Source: Mycobacterium sp. Root265 (GTDB lineage: Bacteria > Actinomycetota > Actinomycetes > Mycobacteriales > Mycobacteriaceae). From it: a stretch of DNA of 64,000 nt. Below, in pieces: positions 52,748 through 62,460 of this stretch. Numbering within the stretch: position 1 is the first letter of the stretch; each line of letters opens with the position of its first letter. Made by a program: the position numbers and the translations under genes. The notes below the pieces were generated by a model. That model did no database searches. It was not told where the DNA came from and saw nothing but the letters and a program-made list of their open reading frames with translations. The stretch lies in assembly GCF_001428895.1 (NCBI RefSeq), contig NZ_LMJA01000009.1, forward strand, positions 106,516-170,515. Reading direction: 5' to 3'.

Positions 52748-54037
52748 CCTCAGAGCCGCCGAGGCCACCGCGAGTGCCGCACACACCGCGGCGCCCATCA
52801 GCGCGAACCGCCGTGGCTCAGCGTCGGTGACCACGGTGGGCGGCGACGCCAGTGGACGCGGTGCGTCCGGCGGCGCGGGAGCGGCGATACCGCGCATCGC
52901 GGCCAGCACATCGACCACGCCGTGTCCCACCAAGGGATTCCAGTCCGACCCGGGATGGCGTGCGGTGCTCTCGATACGGTGCATCACCTGGCGGGCCGTC
53001 AAGGTCGGGGCCGCCGCGCGCAGCAGCGCCGCGACGCCCGACACCACCGGGGCCGCGTAGCTGGTCCCGGAGATCGGTTGCGGATCAGGGTGTCCCGGCA
53101 TCGTGTCCGCCAGTCCCTCCCCGGCCGGATTCAGCGATGTCACGGACTCGGCGGGGGCGGCGACGTCCACCCACGGACCGGCCAGGGTGAAATCGGACGG
53201 TGCCCCGTCGGCGTCGACCGACCCGACCGTCAGCACGTAGTCGTCATACCAGCTGGGGCTCGCCACCACGTCGACGCGATCCCAGTCGGGCCCGCCAGCA
53301 GGATCGGGCAGCGGATTCTGTTTCGGGCATGTGCCCTGTCCGCCCACATTTCCGGCCGCGGCGACCACCACCACGTTGCGGGTGTCCACTGCGTACGCCA
53401 GGGCCGCACCCAGCGCCCGGTCATCGAGAGCATCGGCGACGGCGAGGCAGGCCACCGAAGAGATGTTGATGACGGTGGCACCCTGGTCGGCGGCGGCCCG
53501 CACCGCCGCAGCGAGCGACTCGACGTCCCCGACGCCGTGGCCACCGGCATCGGCGGCGCGGAACTTCATGCTGGACTGGCGGATCGCGAGAATGGCGGCA
53601 TCCGGTGCGATACCGCTGAACCCACTGGCCGGGTCGGGAGCCGCCCCGATGATCCCGGCGACGATGGTGCCGTGGCCGTCACAGTCGGCGGTGCCGTCGC
53701 CATCGGCGACGTAGTCGCCACCCGGCACCAGATGCGGCAGCAGCCGGTGCCGCGCCACACCGGTGTCGATGACCGCCACCGTCTGCCCGGCGCCACGGGT
53801 GCGAACCCACGCGGTGCGCAGATCGGGTCGTTCCCGGCGCGGCACCGTCTCGACGAGCGGGGCGGTCGCGCAGGTTTCGAATTGTTCGGTGGGGTAACGC
53901 GAAGCGGCCGGCCCGGGCTGCGGCAGTAACCGGCTGTCGATCGGCGGCGGACCGACCGCGACGGCGGGCGCCGCGGTGAGGACCGGTGCCACGGTGAACA
54001 GCACGGCCGCGAGCATCGGGGCAGCCCGGCCGATCAT
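52676..54037 (-). CDS. mycP4: ESX-4 mycosin (membrane-anchored subtilisin-like protease)
   Basis: The product is 453 residues from the ATG at 54037, in ATGA overlap with the eccD stop. A signal peptide leads to the mature protease with Asp in VIDTGVA, His in DGHGTIVAG and Ser in SGTSYAAPV. The oxyanion Asn is in VVVVAAAGNVGG. A C-terminal transmembrane helix (FALMGAAVCAALAVASAAL) is followed by a basic tail of 25 residues. MycP stabilises the ESX core complex and processes substrates in some systems. The long upstream ORF reading is not used. Confidence 0.93.
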   Translation of the reverse strand: MIGRAAPMLAAVLFTVAPVLTAAPAVAVGPPPIDSRLLPQPGPAASRYPTEQFETCATAPLVETVPRRERPDLRTAWVRTRGAGQTVAVIDTGVARHRLLPHLVPGGDYVADGDGTADCDGHGTIVAGIIGAAPDPASGFSGIAPDAAILAIRQSSMKFRAADAGGHGVGDVESLAAAVRAAADQGATVINISSVACLAVADALDDRALGAALAYAVDTRNVVVVAAAGNVGGQGTCPKQNPLPDPAGGPDWDRVDVVASPSWYDDYVLTVGSVDADGAPSDFTLAGPWVDVAAPAESVTSLNPAGEGLADTMPGHPDPQPISGTSYAAPVVSGVAALLRAAAPTLTARQVMHRIESTARHPGSDWNPLVGHGVVDVLAAMRGIAAPAPPDAPRPLASPPTVVTDAEPRRFALMGAAVCAALAVASAALRSRRDADAVLHDGSAGDAELRSTR

Positions 54038-55338
54038 CCGACACTCAGCGATCGCACCAACCCGTACACGTCGGCGGCCCAACATGCCAGTGGCACGACG
54101 GCAGCAAGCAGGACGTATTCGGCCACATCGCTTGCGCGCGCCCACGACGAGGCGTGCCTGCCTTGGCCTGCCCGGCACCAGCCAGCCAGGCCAACGGCCA
54201 GCAGCACCGCCGGACCCGCGTACCGCGGCGCCGATACCGTGGCCAGCGCGGCGACCGCCGCGACACCGCTCAGGCCGCACCAACCCAGCGCGGCCCGGCA
54301 CCGCGGGTCGGCGTAGAACCGGGTTCGCAACAGCAGCAGTGCCGCAAGCACCGCGGCCAGCACGAATCCCGGCAGCCATGAGCTGCCGCCCCGACAGCCC
54401 GCGGCAATCGCGCCGATGGCCAGCGCGGTGGCCGTCGCACCTCCGGTCACCAGGCCCGCGAAGACCGTGTGGCCACCGAACGCGGCCGCCTCGGACACCG
54501 GGTCGGCACTGTCGCCAGGAAACGGCGGACGAAGTCCGCTGACCGACAAAGTGATCCGGCCGGCGACGCCCAGTGTGCCCAGGGCCAGCACACCGAGAAC
54601 TGCACCCGATGCCACGAGGTCCAGGGCCGCCATGAGTGAGAAAGCGGACACCGCGGCCACCGCTGCGGACGCGGTGGCCACAGCGGTGAGCAGCCAGGCA
54701 TCACCGCGTCCCGCACGCAGTAGCCACAGCGAGGCGAGACCACCGGCAGCCGCGCCGAGCGTCAACCCGGGGCCGCCCCCACCGGGCACCGCGAGAAAGC
54801 CTGCGACGCCGACGAAACCGACCGACAAGCCGTGCAGGGTCGCACGCATGGCATCGTGTCGCCACCCGACGATGAGGCACCCCGCCGCACTGATCAGGGC
54901 GATGCCGGCGGCCACCATCGGCACGCCGCCGCGGCTGCCCGAGAACCCGAGCGTGATCAGCGCGAGCACACCGACGCACGCCCACATCCGGGCAGAGGTC
55001 GTGTGATCCGGTGCGGGGCTGGGTCCGGCCTCGGCCACGGCGCGGAAGGGATCCGCGCGGAGTGGGCCCGGCGCCGGCGCGCCGACGGGGGAGAGCACCA
55101 TGACGTCGCCGTCGGATACTCCGCTTTCGTGCAGCGTCATCGACTCATCGCAGTGCCCGCCGCTGAGACGGTCCAACCGCCAGCCCTGGGATGCGGTACC
55201 CGACTCCGGTTCTGCGGCAAAGAGGTCGACGATATCGGGCAGCAGCAGACCGACTTCGGCATGGCGCGGCAGCATGAGGTCCACCGCCCTCGGCTCGGTG
55301 GCACTCTGAATCGACACCCGGCACAACGGATCATCCAT
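54034..55338 (-). CDS. eccD4: ESX-4 integral membrane protein EccD
   Basis: The product is 434 residues from the ATG at 55338 (GGGGGATGG upstream). A ubiquitin-like N-terminal domain (about residues 1-95, CRVSIQSATEPRAVDLMLPRHAEVGLLLPDIVDL) is followed by about eleven hydrophobic helices, the EccD pattern. It forms the dimeric channel-like membrane vestibule of the type VII secretion system. Its stop overlaps the mycP start. It is divergent from eccC, with about 110 nt between. Confidence 0.92.
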   Translation of the reverse strand: MDDPLCRVSIQSATEPRAVDLMLPRHAEVGLLLPDIVDLFAAEPESGTASQGWRLDRLSGGHCDESMTLHESGVSDGDVMVLSPVGAPAPGPLRADPFRAVAEAGPSPAPDHTTSARMWACVGVLALITLGFSGSRGGVPMVAAGIALISAAGCLIVGWRHDAMRATLHGLSVGFVGVAGFLAVPGGGGPGLTLGAAAGGLASLWLLRAGRGDAWLLTAVATASAAVAAVSAFSLMAALDLVASGAVLGVLALGTLGVAGRITLSVSGLRPPFPGDSADPVSEAAAFGGHTVFAGLVTGGATATALAIGAIAAGCRGGSSWLPGFVLAAVLAALLLLRTRFYADPRCRAALGWCGLSGVAAVAALATVSAPRYAGPAVLLAVGLAGWCRAGQGRHASSWARASDVAEYVLLAAVVPLACWAADVYGLVRSLSVG

Positions 55339-55448
55339 CGCCCATCCCCCTGCACGTTCCCCCGATGCCACGGTAACGGGGCGGTGAGCATCCGCTGCGC
55401 ACCAAAATTGAGGGGAACCCGAGGCGCGCGCGCTGCGTCGAAATAGGA

Positions 55449-58400
55449 ATGGAGTTCCTGAGGGAGAAGCGTCTGCCCGCTCCGCCCGTGCCGGACGGAG
55501 AGGTGGTACTGCGGCGACCACCTGACGTGCCCGTGGTAGAGCCGGCGAGTCCGTTGGCGCGCCTGTTGCCGGTGCTGATGCTCGTCGCGGTCGGCGGCAT
55601 GGTGGTGCTCTACCTGACCTCGTCGACCGGCTCGGGCGCGACGACGCCGCGCAACCCGGTGTACATGATCTTCCCGGTGATGATGGTGATCTCGGTGCTC
55701 GGCACACTGGCCCACACCGGGCGGGGCCGGACTGCCGAGCTGAACGCCGGCCGGCGTGACTACCTGCGCTACCTGGACACCGTGGCAGCGGATATCGGTG
55801 AAACCGCACGCAAGCAACATGTTTCGGCGCACTGGAGCGATCCCGATCCCGCGACGCTGTGGACACTGGTGGGCGGCAGGCGAATGTGGGAACGCAGACC
55901 CGTGGACCCTGACTTCTGCCGCGTTCGGGTCGGAGCGGGCCCCGCCCCGCTGCTCACCCCACTGACCACCGCACCGGCCGACCGGGTCGCCGAGCCGGAC
56001 CCGGTGACGGCCGGGGCGCTGGAGGGCCTACTCGTCGGCCGAGCGGTGGTGGCAGACCAGCCCGTGACGGTTGATGCCTCCGGTCACCTCGGGTTCGACG
56101 GTGAGCCGGCTGCGGTGCGAGACCTGGTGCGTGCCATGGTCTGCCAACTTGCGGTGCTGCACAGCCCGGGTGATGTATCCGTGATGGGGCCCGCCGGTCC
56201 GTACTGGGACTGGCTGAAATGGCTGCCCCATCACGCGCAGCGGCCGGGCGCGGGGCGCACCGTGGCGATCCTGGAGGGGGACATGCCCGCCCCGGTCGGC
56301 GCCGAGGTCACGGTGCTCGACCTCAATGGAGGCGGCGACACGACGATCGAGCTCGCGGCCATCGCTCACGTGGACGGCCTGTCGCCGGCGCAGGCAAGGA
56401 TGTGCGCGCGCAGGCTGTCCCGGTGGCGTACCGGCCCGGATGCGGGCGTCGCCGGCACGACATGGGCGGGTCTGGTCGGTGTCGGTGTCGGTGCCGCAGC
56501 GGATCTCGATCCGGCGGCGGTATGGCGCCCCCGCGCGGATCAGGACCGGCTGCGGGTACCCATCGGTGTCGGCGACGGCGCGGACAATCGGGGTGAACCG
56601 GTGTTCCTCGACATCAAGGAGGCCGCCGAGGGCGGTATGGGCCCGCACGGACTGTGCGTCGGAGCCACCGGATCGGGGAAGTCGGAATTCCTGCGCACGC
56701 TCATCCTCGGACTGGTGGCCGCCCATTCCCCCGATGACCTCAATCTCGCCCTCATCGATTTCAAGGGCGGCGCCACATTTCTCGGCTTCGAACAGCTGGC
56801 CCATGTGTCGGCGGTCATCACCAATCTCGATGACGAGGCCTACCTGGTCAGCAGGATGCACGAGGCGCTTTCCGGTGAGATGAACCGGCGCCAGCAGGTC
56901 CTGCGGGCAGCCGGAAACCTCGGGAACATCGCCGAGTATCGGCGCGCTCGGACGACGGAGTCCGGTCTGCCCGCGTTGCCCGCGCTGTTCATCGTCATCG
57001 ACGAGTTCTCCGAGCTGCTCAGCCAGCACCCCGACTTCGCCGAGTTGTTCGTGGCGATCGGGCGGCTGGGCAGGTCGCTGGGGATGCACCTGCTGCTGGC
57101 CAGTCAGCGTCTCGATGAGGGCAGGCTGCGCGGGCTGGAGACCCACCTGTCCTACCGGGTGTGTCTGAAGACATTCTCGGCCAGTGAATCCCGCGCCGTT
57201 CTCGGACTGCCCGACGCGTACGAACTGCCGACCGCGCCGGGCGCGGCCTATCTGAAGACCAGCGACGGCCGGCTGGTGCGGCTGCGCACCACGTATGTCT
57301 CCGGACCGGACATCGCCAGGGGTGCTCCGGACCTGCGCGCGCGCCGATTCACGTCGGCATCCGATGACGATGCCGGCGGGGCTGAGGTGCATATCGACAC
57401 CGGTGCGACCGTGCTGGAGACCGTACTGCACCGGCTGGCCGGTCACGGCAGGCCGGCGCACCGGCTGTGGTTGCCCGCGCTACCGGCATGTCCGGCGTTG
57501 GAGGAACTGCTCGCGCTGCACGACGGTGCCCGGCTGACCGCGCCGATCGGGCTGGTGGACAACGCCTTCGCGCAGCGTCGTGACCTGCTCACCGTCGACC
57601 TCAACGGGTCCGGTGGGCACGTCGCCGTGGTGGGTGCGACGCGATCCGGCAAATCCACCGCACTGTGCGCACTCCTGCTGGCGCTCGCCGCCACGCACAG
57701 CCCCGCCGACGTCCAGTTCTACTGTCTCGACTTCGGTGGCGGCACATTGACTGCACTGCAACACCTTCCGCACACCGGGGTGGTCGCAGGACGCGGTGAC
57801 GGCGAACTGGTGCGCCGGACCGTGGCGCAGCTACAGACGCTGATCCGTCGCCGCGCGGGCGCCGGACGCACCGCCGCGCCCGACGGCTATGGCGAGGTAT
57901 TCCTGGTGGTGGACGGCTGGGGCGCGCTCCGGCATGTCGACGACAACCTGGAGGAGGTCATCACCGCAATGGTCGCCCAGGGTCTCGCGCACGGAGTCCA
58001 TGTCGTCATCGCCGCCTCCCGCTGGGGCGAACTGCGGCCCGCCCTCAAGGACCAACTCGGCACCCGCATCGAGTTGCGTCTGGGCGAGCCTGCGGAATCC
58101 GAGATGGACCGCAAGGCGGCCCGCCATCTGGTGGACAGCCCGCCCGGAGCCGCCATCACCCGGGACGGCAGGGTCGCGGCGATCGCCGTGCCGCGCCTCG
58201 ATGCCCTCGACACCATCGCCCAAGACCTGCGCACGCGTCATGCCGGGCGCTGCGCCATCCCGGTCAGGCTGTTGCCCACGTTGGTGGAGCGCAATTCGGT
58301 CCCTGCCCAGGATGCAGGCCCCACCAACGTCACCATCGGCATCGGAGAGTCCGAGTTGAAGCCGGTAACAATCGATTTCGCCGAGACGTCACATCTGATC

Positions 58401-59015
58401 GTGCTGGGTGACAACGGCTGCGGCAAGACCACGGTGCTGCGCACACTGTGTACCCAATTGGCCCGAACCTGCACGCCGCAAGAGGTGCAGATACATCTCG
58501 TCGACATGCGGCGGACCCTGCTCGGCGTGGTGGATGACGAGTACCTCGCCGGCTACCTGATGTCCAACACCATGCTGCAGACACACCTCGCCGGACTGAT
58601 CGAACACCTTCGCGGCCGGCTGCCCGGCGTCACGGTCACCCAGCAGCAGTTGCGCGACCGATCGTGGTGGACGGGTCCGGAAATGTACGTCGTCGTCGAC
58701 GATTACGAGCTGATCGCGGGCGCCGGCACGGACCCGTTGGCACCGCTGCTGGAGTTTCTGCCGCACGCCCGCGATATCGGCCTGCACGTGGTCATCGCGC
58801 GGCGCGCCGGCGGTGCGGCGCGGGCGCTGTTCAACCCGATGCCCGCCACCATGCGTGAGCTCGGCTGTGCCGGGTTGCTGATGAGCGCGGGCCCCGACGA
58901 CGGCGCCCTGCTCGGCGTCGCACGGCCCACGCCGTTGCCGCCGGGGCGGGCCACCCTGACCAACAGAGGGCACACCGACGAGCGGGTGCAGATCGCCTGG
59001 ACCGCCGAGCCGTGA
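55449..59015 (+). CDS. eccC4: ESX-4 FtsK/SpoIIIE-type ATPase EccC
   Basis: The product is 1188 residues, a single polypeptide rather than split EccCa/EccCb. Two N-terminal transmembrane helices (about 38-60, 70-90) precede three ATPase domains. Walker A motifs are GATGSGKS (residues 405-412), GATRSGKST (about 729-737) and LGDNGCGKTT (about 986-995). Walker B aspartates are in NLALIDFKGG and QFYCLDFGGG. The third module is the substrate-recognition ATPase that binds the YxxxD/E tails of WXG100 partners. It powers ESX-4 secretion and lies directly ahead of the Rv3446c-like gene with an ATGA-type overlap. Confidence 0.94.
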   Translation: MEFLREKRLPAPPVPDGEVVLRRPPDVPVVEPASPLARLLPVLMLVAVGGMVVLYLTSSTGSGATTPRNPVYMIFPVMMVISVLGTLAHTGRGRTAELNAGRRDYLRYLDTVAADIGETARKQHVSAHWSDPDPATLWTLVGGRRMWERRPVDPDFCRVRVGAGPAPLLTPLTTAPADRVAEPDPVTAGALEGLLVGRAVVADQPVTVDASGHLGFDGEPAAVRDLVRAMVCQLAVLHSPGDVSVMGPAGPYWDWLKWLPHHAQRPGAGRTVAILEGDMPAPVGAEVTVLDLNGGGDTTIELAAIAHVDGLSPAQARMCARRLSRWRTGPDAGVAGTTWAGLVGVGVGAAADLDPAAVWRPRADQDRLRVPIGVGDGADNRGEPVFLDIKEAAEGGMGPHGLCVGATGSGKSEFLRTLILGLVAAHSPDDLNLALIDFKGGATFLGFEQLAHVSAVITNLDDEAYLVSRMHEALSGEMNRRQQVLRAAGNLGNIAEYRRARTTESGLPALPALFIVIDEFSELLSQHPDFAELFVAIGRLGRSLGMHLLLASQRLDEGRLRGLETHLSYRVCLKTFSASESRAVLGLPDAYELPTAPGAAYLKTSDGRLVRLRTTYVSGPDIARGAPDLRARRFTSASDDDAGGAEVHIDTGATVLETVLHRLAGHGRPAHRLWLPALPACPALEELLALHDGARLTAPIGLVDNAFAQRRDLLTVDLNGSGGHVAVVGATRSGKSTALCALLLALAATHSPADVQFYCLDFGGGTLTALQHLPHTGVVAGRGDGELVRRTVAQLQTLIRRRAGAGRTAAPDGYGEVFLVVDGWGALRHVDDNLEEVITAMVAQGLAHGVHVVIAASRWGELRPALKDQLGTRIELRLGEPAESEMDRKAARHLVDSPPGAAITRDGRVAAIAVPRLDALDTIAQDLRTRHAGRCAIPVRLLPTLVERNSVPAQDAGPTNVTIGIGESELKPVTIDFAETSHLIVLGDNGCGKTTVLRTLCTQLARTCTPQEVQIHLVDMRRTLLGVVDDEYLAGYLMSNTMLQTHLAGLIEHLRGRLPGVTVTQQQLRDRSWWTGPEMYVVVDDYELIAGAGTDPLAPLLEFLPHARDIGLHVVIARRAGGAARALFNPMPATMRELGCAGLLMSAGPDDGALLGVARPTPLPPGRATLTNRGHTDERVQIAWTAEP

Positions 59016-60157
59016 GAGCGACGGTACTGCTGATCGGACCGGGCACGGTCAGCGGTCCTCATCCGGTGCCCGCTGACATCAGCGGTGCGGCAGTCGATGC
59101 CATCGATGACGAGTACACCCTCGTCGATGAACGGCCGGTCGCCGTCGACGATGTGTGGGCGTGGGTCCTTCGCGTGGCGGCCGGAGAACCGGACGGCAGC
59201 CTCCTGCTGGTGTGTCCCGGCTGGTGGAGCGATGCCCGGCTGAACCGCATCCTGCACGCGGCGCGACAGCACCGCGAACCGGTCCTGCTGCGGCGGCACG
59301 AGGCGCTTGAAGCCATACGGAGCGACGGGGAATCACACCGATCGCCGACGGCCTGCATCATCGAGATCGCGCCGGAGTTCGTGATCTGCCGCATCCCGGG
59401 CTCGCCGATCACGGTGACACCTCGCCTCGCTGAGATGGGGGAGGTCGCCGGCACCGTCACACGCGGCATCCTCGGGGCCGGACCGGTGGTGATCGACGCC
59501 CCGGTGGGCGTGGCCGGCGCAGCAGAACTCGCCGCCGCTCTCGCGAATGACCTCGACGGCCGCGATGTGCAGATTGTGGACGATGCCATGCTCGCTGCGG
59601 CGGTCACCGCGGAGCACCTGCCGGCACCGGTGGCGCGCCGGCGGCGCACCACGGTGTGGGCGGTGCCTATCGGCCTGCTGATGGCGCTCGGTGTGCTGCT
59701 CGGCCTGCCGAGAGCGGGCCAGCCCACCGAGGCGGCCCTCACGGTGCTGACCGAGGGCCGCGTGACGGTGAAGATCCCCGCGGGCTGGGAGGTCCGGCGG
59801 ATCACCGACGGTGCGGGTTCGCCACGCGTTCAAGCACATTCGCCGACCGAGGAAGTGGCCGCGATCCTGCTCACGCAGTCGGCGGCAGGACCGGACCTGC
59901 CCCGCACCGCGGACGTCCTGGAGGCTGCGCTGGCACTCCAACCGCCAGGGGTGTTCACCGGGTTGCGCACCGACGACCACCAGGGCGGGCGCGCCGTGCT
60001 GAGCTACACCGAGACGCGCGCGGACCGCGAGATCGCCTGGGCGGTCTTCCTCGACGGTCGGGTGCGGATCGCGGTCGGATGCCAGCAGCCGCCGTCGGCT
60101 GCGGTGATCCGGAAGTACTGCGATGAGGCCATCCGGTCGGCCCACGCAGTGCAGTGA
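59012..60157 (+). CDS. type VII secretion-associated protein (Rv3446c-like)
   Basis: The product is 381 residues. Its N-terminal half (DEYTLVDERPVAVDDVWAWVLR, SLLLVCPGWWSDARL, AALANDLDGRDVQIVDD) resembles the ATPase-fold ESX-4-associated protein family. A transmembrane helix (about 212-235, TTVWAVPIGLLMALGVLLGLP) then leads to an extracytoplasmic domain of about 145 residues, rich in beta-strand patterns. The equivalent M. tuberculosis gene sits between eccC4 and esxU. Its role is not established. Overlaps the eccC stop. Confidence 0.85.
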   Translation: MRATVLLIGPGTVSGPHPVPADISGAAVDAIDDEYTLVDERPVAVDDVWAWVLRVAAGEPDGSLLLVCPGWWSDARLNRILHAARQHREPVLLRRHEALEAIRSDGESHRSPTACIIEIAPEFVICRIPGSPITVTPRLAEMGEVAGTVTRGILGAGPVVIDAPVGVAGAAELAAALANDLDGRDVQIVDDAMLAAAVTAEHLPAPVARRRRTTVWAVPIGLLMALGVLLGLPRAGQPTEAALTVLTEGRVTVKIPAGWEVRRITDGAGSPRVQAHSPTEEVAAILLTQSAAGPDLPRTADVLEAALALQPPGVFTGLRTDDHQGGRAVLSYTETRADREIAWAVFLDGRVRIAVGCQQPPSAAVIRKYCDEAIRSAHAVQ

Positions 60158-60256
60158 AAACGAATTCGGCACAGACGGAACCGAATCGGGTGCCGCTGCG
60201 TCCTATTCACAACAGCAATTCCACACGCAAGTCATCTCACCCGGGGGAGGACCACC

Positions 60257-60565
60257 ATGCCCGCACTGAACACCGATCTGGAACTCATGCACTCGGTCGC
60301 CGGCCAGATCGATGCCCGCAACCAGGAGGTCCGGGCCATGCTCGGCACCTTCATCGGACGCATGTGCAGCGTGCCGGCATCGGTATGGGGCGGTGCGGCG
60401 GCGGTCCGCTTCCGGGAGGTCGTCGACCGCTGGAACGCCGAATCGCTGGCGTTGCACAACGCCCTGGAGCGCATCGCCGAGACCGTTCGGCTCAACGAGC
60501 ACACCCTGCGCGAGGCCGCCGAGGGCCACTCGCACGGCATCGGCGCCGTCAGCAATCAGCTGTAG
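60257..60565 (+). CDS. esxU: WXG100-family protein EsxU-like
   Basis: The product is 102 residues. It has a two-helix hairpin with the WGG motif (VWGGAAAVRFREVVDRW) at about residue 43, and helices on both sides. The start is at the ATG 60257, with GGGGGAGG upstream. It pairs with the following gene to form an ESX-4 WXG100 heterodimer. A C-terminal YxxxD/E signal is absent, as is often seen in one member of the pair. Position matches esxU (Rv3445c) in ESX-4. Confidence 0.88.
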   Translation: MPALNTDLELMHSVAGQIDARNQEVRAMLGTFIGRMCSVPASVWGGAAAVRFREVVDRWNAESLALHNALERIAETVRLNEHTLREAAEGHSHGIGAVSNQL

Positions 60566-60600
60566 CGAGAACCGAGCTGCAGAGATCAGGAGTCAGGAAC

Positions 60601-60897
60601 ATGGACATGATGTTGACCTACAACTTCGATGAGATCGAGTACACGGTGCGGCAGGAAATCCACGCCACATCGGCCCGGTTCAACGCGGCGCTGGAGGAGT
60701 TACGGGCCCAGATCGCCCCCCTGCAGCAGACCTGGACAGCCGAGGCCGCCGAGGCGTACCGCGCCGAACAGCTGCGCTGGAACCAGTCGGCGGCCGCGCT
60801 CAACGACATCCTCTTCCGGCTGGGCAATGCGGTACGCGACGGGGCCGACGATGTCTCGGCAACCGATCGCCGCGCAGCCGGCGCCTGGGGTCGCTGA
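60601..60897 (+). CDS. esxT: WXG100-family protein EsxT-like
   Basis: The product is 98 residues (MDMMLTYNFDEIEYTVRQEI). The central turn reads WTAEAAEAYRAEQLRW, a WxA variant of the WXG motif, flanked by two long helices. It is the partner of the EsxU-like protein. The last residues contain no clear YxxxD/E signal, but the tail is short and polar. It is the last gene of the ESX-4 locus and is followed by the 14-bp hairpin. Confidence 0.88.
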   Translation: MDMMLTYNFDEIEYTVRQEIHATSARFNAALEELRAQIAPLQQTWTAEAAEAYRAEQLRWNQSAAALNDILFRLGNAVRDGADDVSATDRRAAGAWGR

Positions 60898-60919
60898 CCA
60901 GCGACCCGCGCCCATGACC

Positions 60920-60963
60920 CTGTGCGGTCCCGCTTCGGGGGAGAGACCGGCGGGACCGCACAG
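60920..60963 (+). terminator. strong hairpin after the ESX-4 operon
   Basis: CTGTGCGGTCCCGC (60920-60933) and GCGGGACCGCACAG (60950-60963) form a perfect 14-bp stem with a 16-nt loop, 23 nt after the esxT stop. It has no T-run, as is common for mycobacterial terminators. Confidence 0.75.
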
Positions 60964-61077
60964 TCATGGCAAAGCGCCCCCAGGAGGGCGAATTCGATTC
61001 AGACTGTCAACCGTCAACTATCCTGATCTCATGCGCTGGTGCCGGCTCTTCGGCTGTGCGCGGGGAGTGTGAGCTTG

Positions 61078-62358
61078 GTGGCGATATCGAAGACGACCGG
61101 CGGCCGTGTGCCGCCGGCGCAGGTGCGCGCCGTCCATGACCTCTTCGTCGCAGGTGAGGTCGACGCGTCCTATCTCGATTCGGTGCCGCTGCGCCGGGTC
61201 GTCGCCGAGAGCTGGCAGCGCAGCCTGGCCACGGGTGTGGATCCGGACAGCATGGGCCGCACGGCCGAGGCCGTGAACGCGCTCGACGAGTTGCGCAAGA
61301 CCCACCCGCTGGCACCGACGTTGCCGCTGATCCGGCGCCTCCTCGTCGAAGATGCGGTGGACGCGGGCGTCGTCGTCGCCATCACCGCCGCCGACGGCAC
61401 GCTGCTGTGGGTCGAGGGTGACCGGCTGGCCATCCGCAAGGCCGAGGCGATGAACTTCGTGCCGGGCACCGACTGGAGCGAGAACATCGCGGGGACCAAC
61501 GCACCCGGCACCGCACTCGCGCTGGACCGGGAGGTGCAGATCCGCGGATCCGAGCACTACTCCCGCATCGTGCACCCCTGGAACTGCACCGCGGTGCCCG
61601 TCCACGACCCCACCACCGGGGCGCTGCTGGGCGCCATCGATCTCACCGGCGGATCCCGCGTCGCCGCGCCGGAGACCCTGGCCTTGGTCCGGGCCACCGC
61701 CGTGGCCGTGGAAAACCAGCTCGCGCTGCTACGCCTGACCACTCCCGCGCAGCCCACCCCGGCCCCCGATGCGGCCGCCGCCCCCCGGCTCTCGGTGCTC
61801 GGTGCCGACCGGCCGCGCTGGCAGGCGGACTCGCGTTCCACCACGCTGACCGGCAGGCATGCCGACATCCTGGTGTTGCTGATCCGCCACCCGGAGGGAC
61901 TGAGCGCCGACCATCTGGCGATGCTGCTCGACGACAAGGACCTCGACGTGGTGACCATCCGCGCCGAGATGTCCCGGTTGCGTCGGGTGATCGGCAACAG
62001 CTTCATCGCGTCCCGGCCGTACCGGCTGCTGGGTCCGGTGACCAGCGATATGGGCGACGTACTCGAGGCCTTGCAGGCCGGTGATGTCTCGGCCGCACTC
62101 ACCGCGTACTCCGGCGCGCTGCTGCCGCAGTCGGTGTCACCGGCGATCGGGCGGCTGCGCACCGAGTTGATGACCAGCCTGCGCGGTGCGGTCCTGGCCG
62201 GCGCGGATCTCGGCCTGCTGCGGCGCTGGCTTGAACTGCCCGACGGTCGCGATGACCGGCGCGGGTGGACATTGCTGCACGACCACGCCGAAACCGACCC
62301 GGTGGCTCGTGCCGGCGCGCGTGGTCATCTGGCCGGGCTCGACTCCGAACTCGGCTGA
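61078..62358 (+). CDS. GAF-domain transcriptional regulator (AcoR-like without AAA domain)
   Basis: The product is 426 residues from the GTG at 61078 (GGGGAG upstream); a GTG at 61069 adds three residues. A GAF-like domain (about residues 70-230, including GTDWSENIAGTNAPGTALAL) resembles those of AcoR-type sensors of acetoin and alcohols. The C-terminal half has a winged-helix/SARP-like domain (LSADHLAMLLDDKDLDVVTIRAEMSRLRRVIG) and a helical tail. No AAA or sigma54-interaction domain is present. It is upstream of an aldehyde dehydrogenase gene, which is its likely target. Confidence 0.75.
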   Translation: MAISKTTGGRVPPAQVRAVHDLFVAGEVDASYLDSVPLRRVVAESWQRSLATGVDPDSMGRTAEAVNALDELRKTHPLAPTLPLIRRLLVEDAVDAGVVVAITAADGTLLWVEGDRLAIRKAEAMNFVPGTDWSENIAGTNAPGTALALDREVQIRGSEHYSRIVHPWNCTAVPVHDPTTGALLGAIDLTGGSRVAAPETLALVRATAVAVENQLALLRLTTPAQPTPAPDAAAAPRLSVLGADRPRWQADSRSTTLTGRHADILVLLIRHPEGLSADHLAMLLDDKDLDVVTIRAEMSRLRRVIGNSFIASRPYRLLGPVTSDMGDVLEALQAGDVSAALTAYSGALLPQSVSPAIGRLRTELMTSLRGAVLAGADLGLLRRWLELPDGRDDRRGWTLLHDHAETDPVARAGARGHLAGLDSELG

Positions 62359-62460
62359 CCGCAAAACCTGAGCAGAACCCCGCGCGTCAGCTCTGAACTG
62401 CACCGACGGTGCCTCCGTAAGCGAGTTGTCAGCTCCGCGGTGGCACCCGACGATCGACAC

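Noticed and set aside
55339-55866. N-terminal extension of eccD up to 55866
   Set aside because: It would overlap the 5' part of eccC and adds Arg/Ser-rich sequence with no EccD similarity. The ATG at 55338 has a strong ribosome site and yields the usual ubiquitin-like start.
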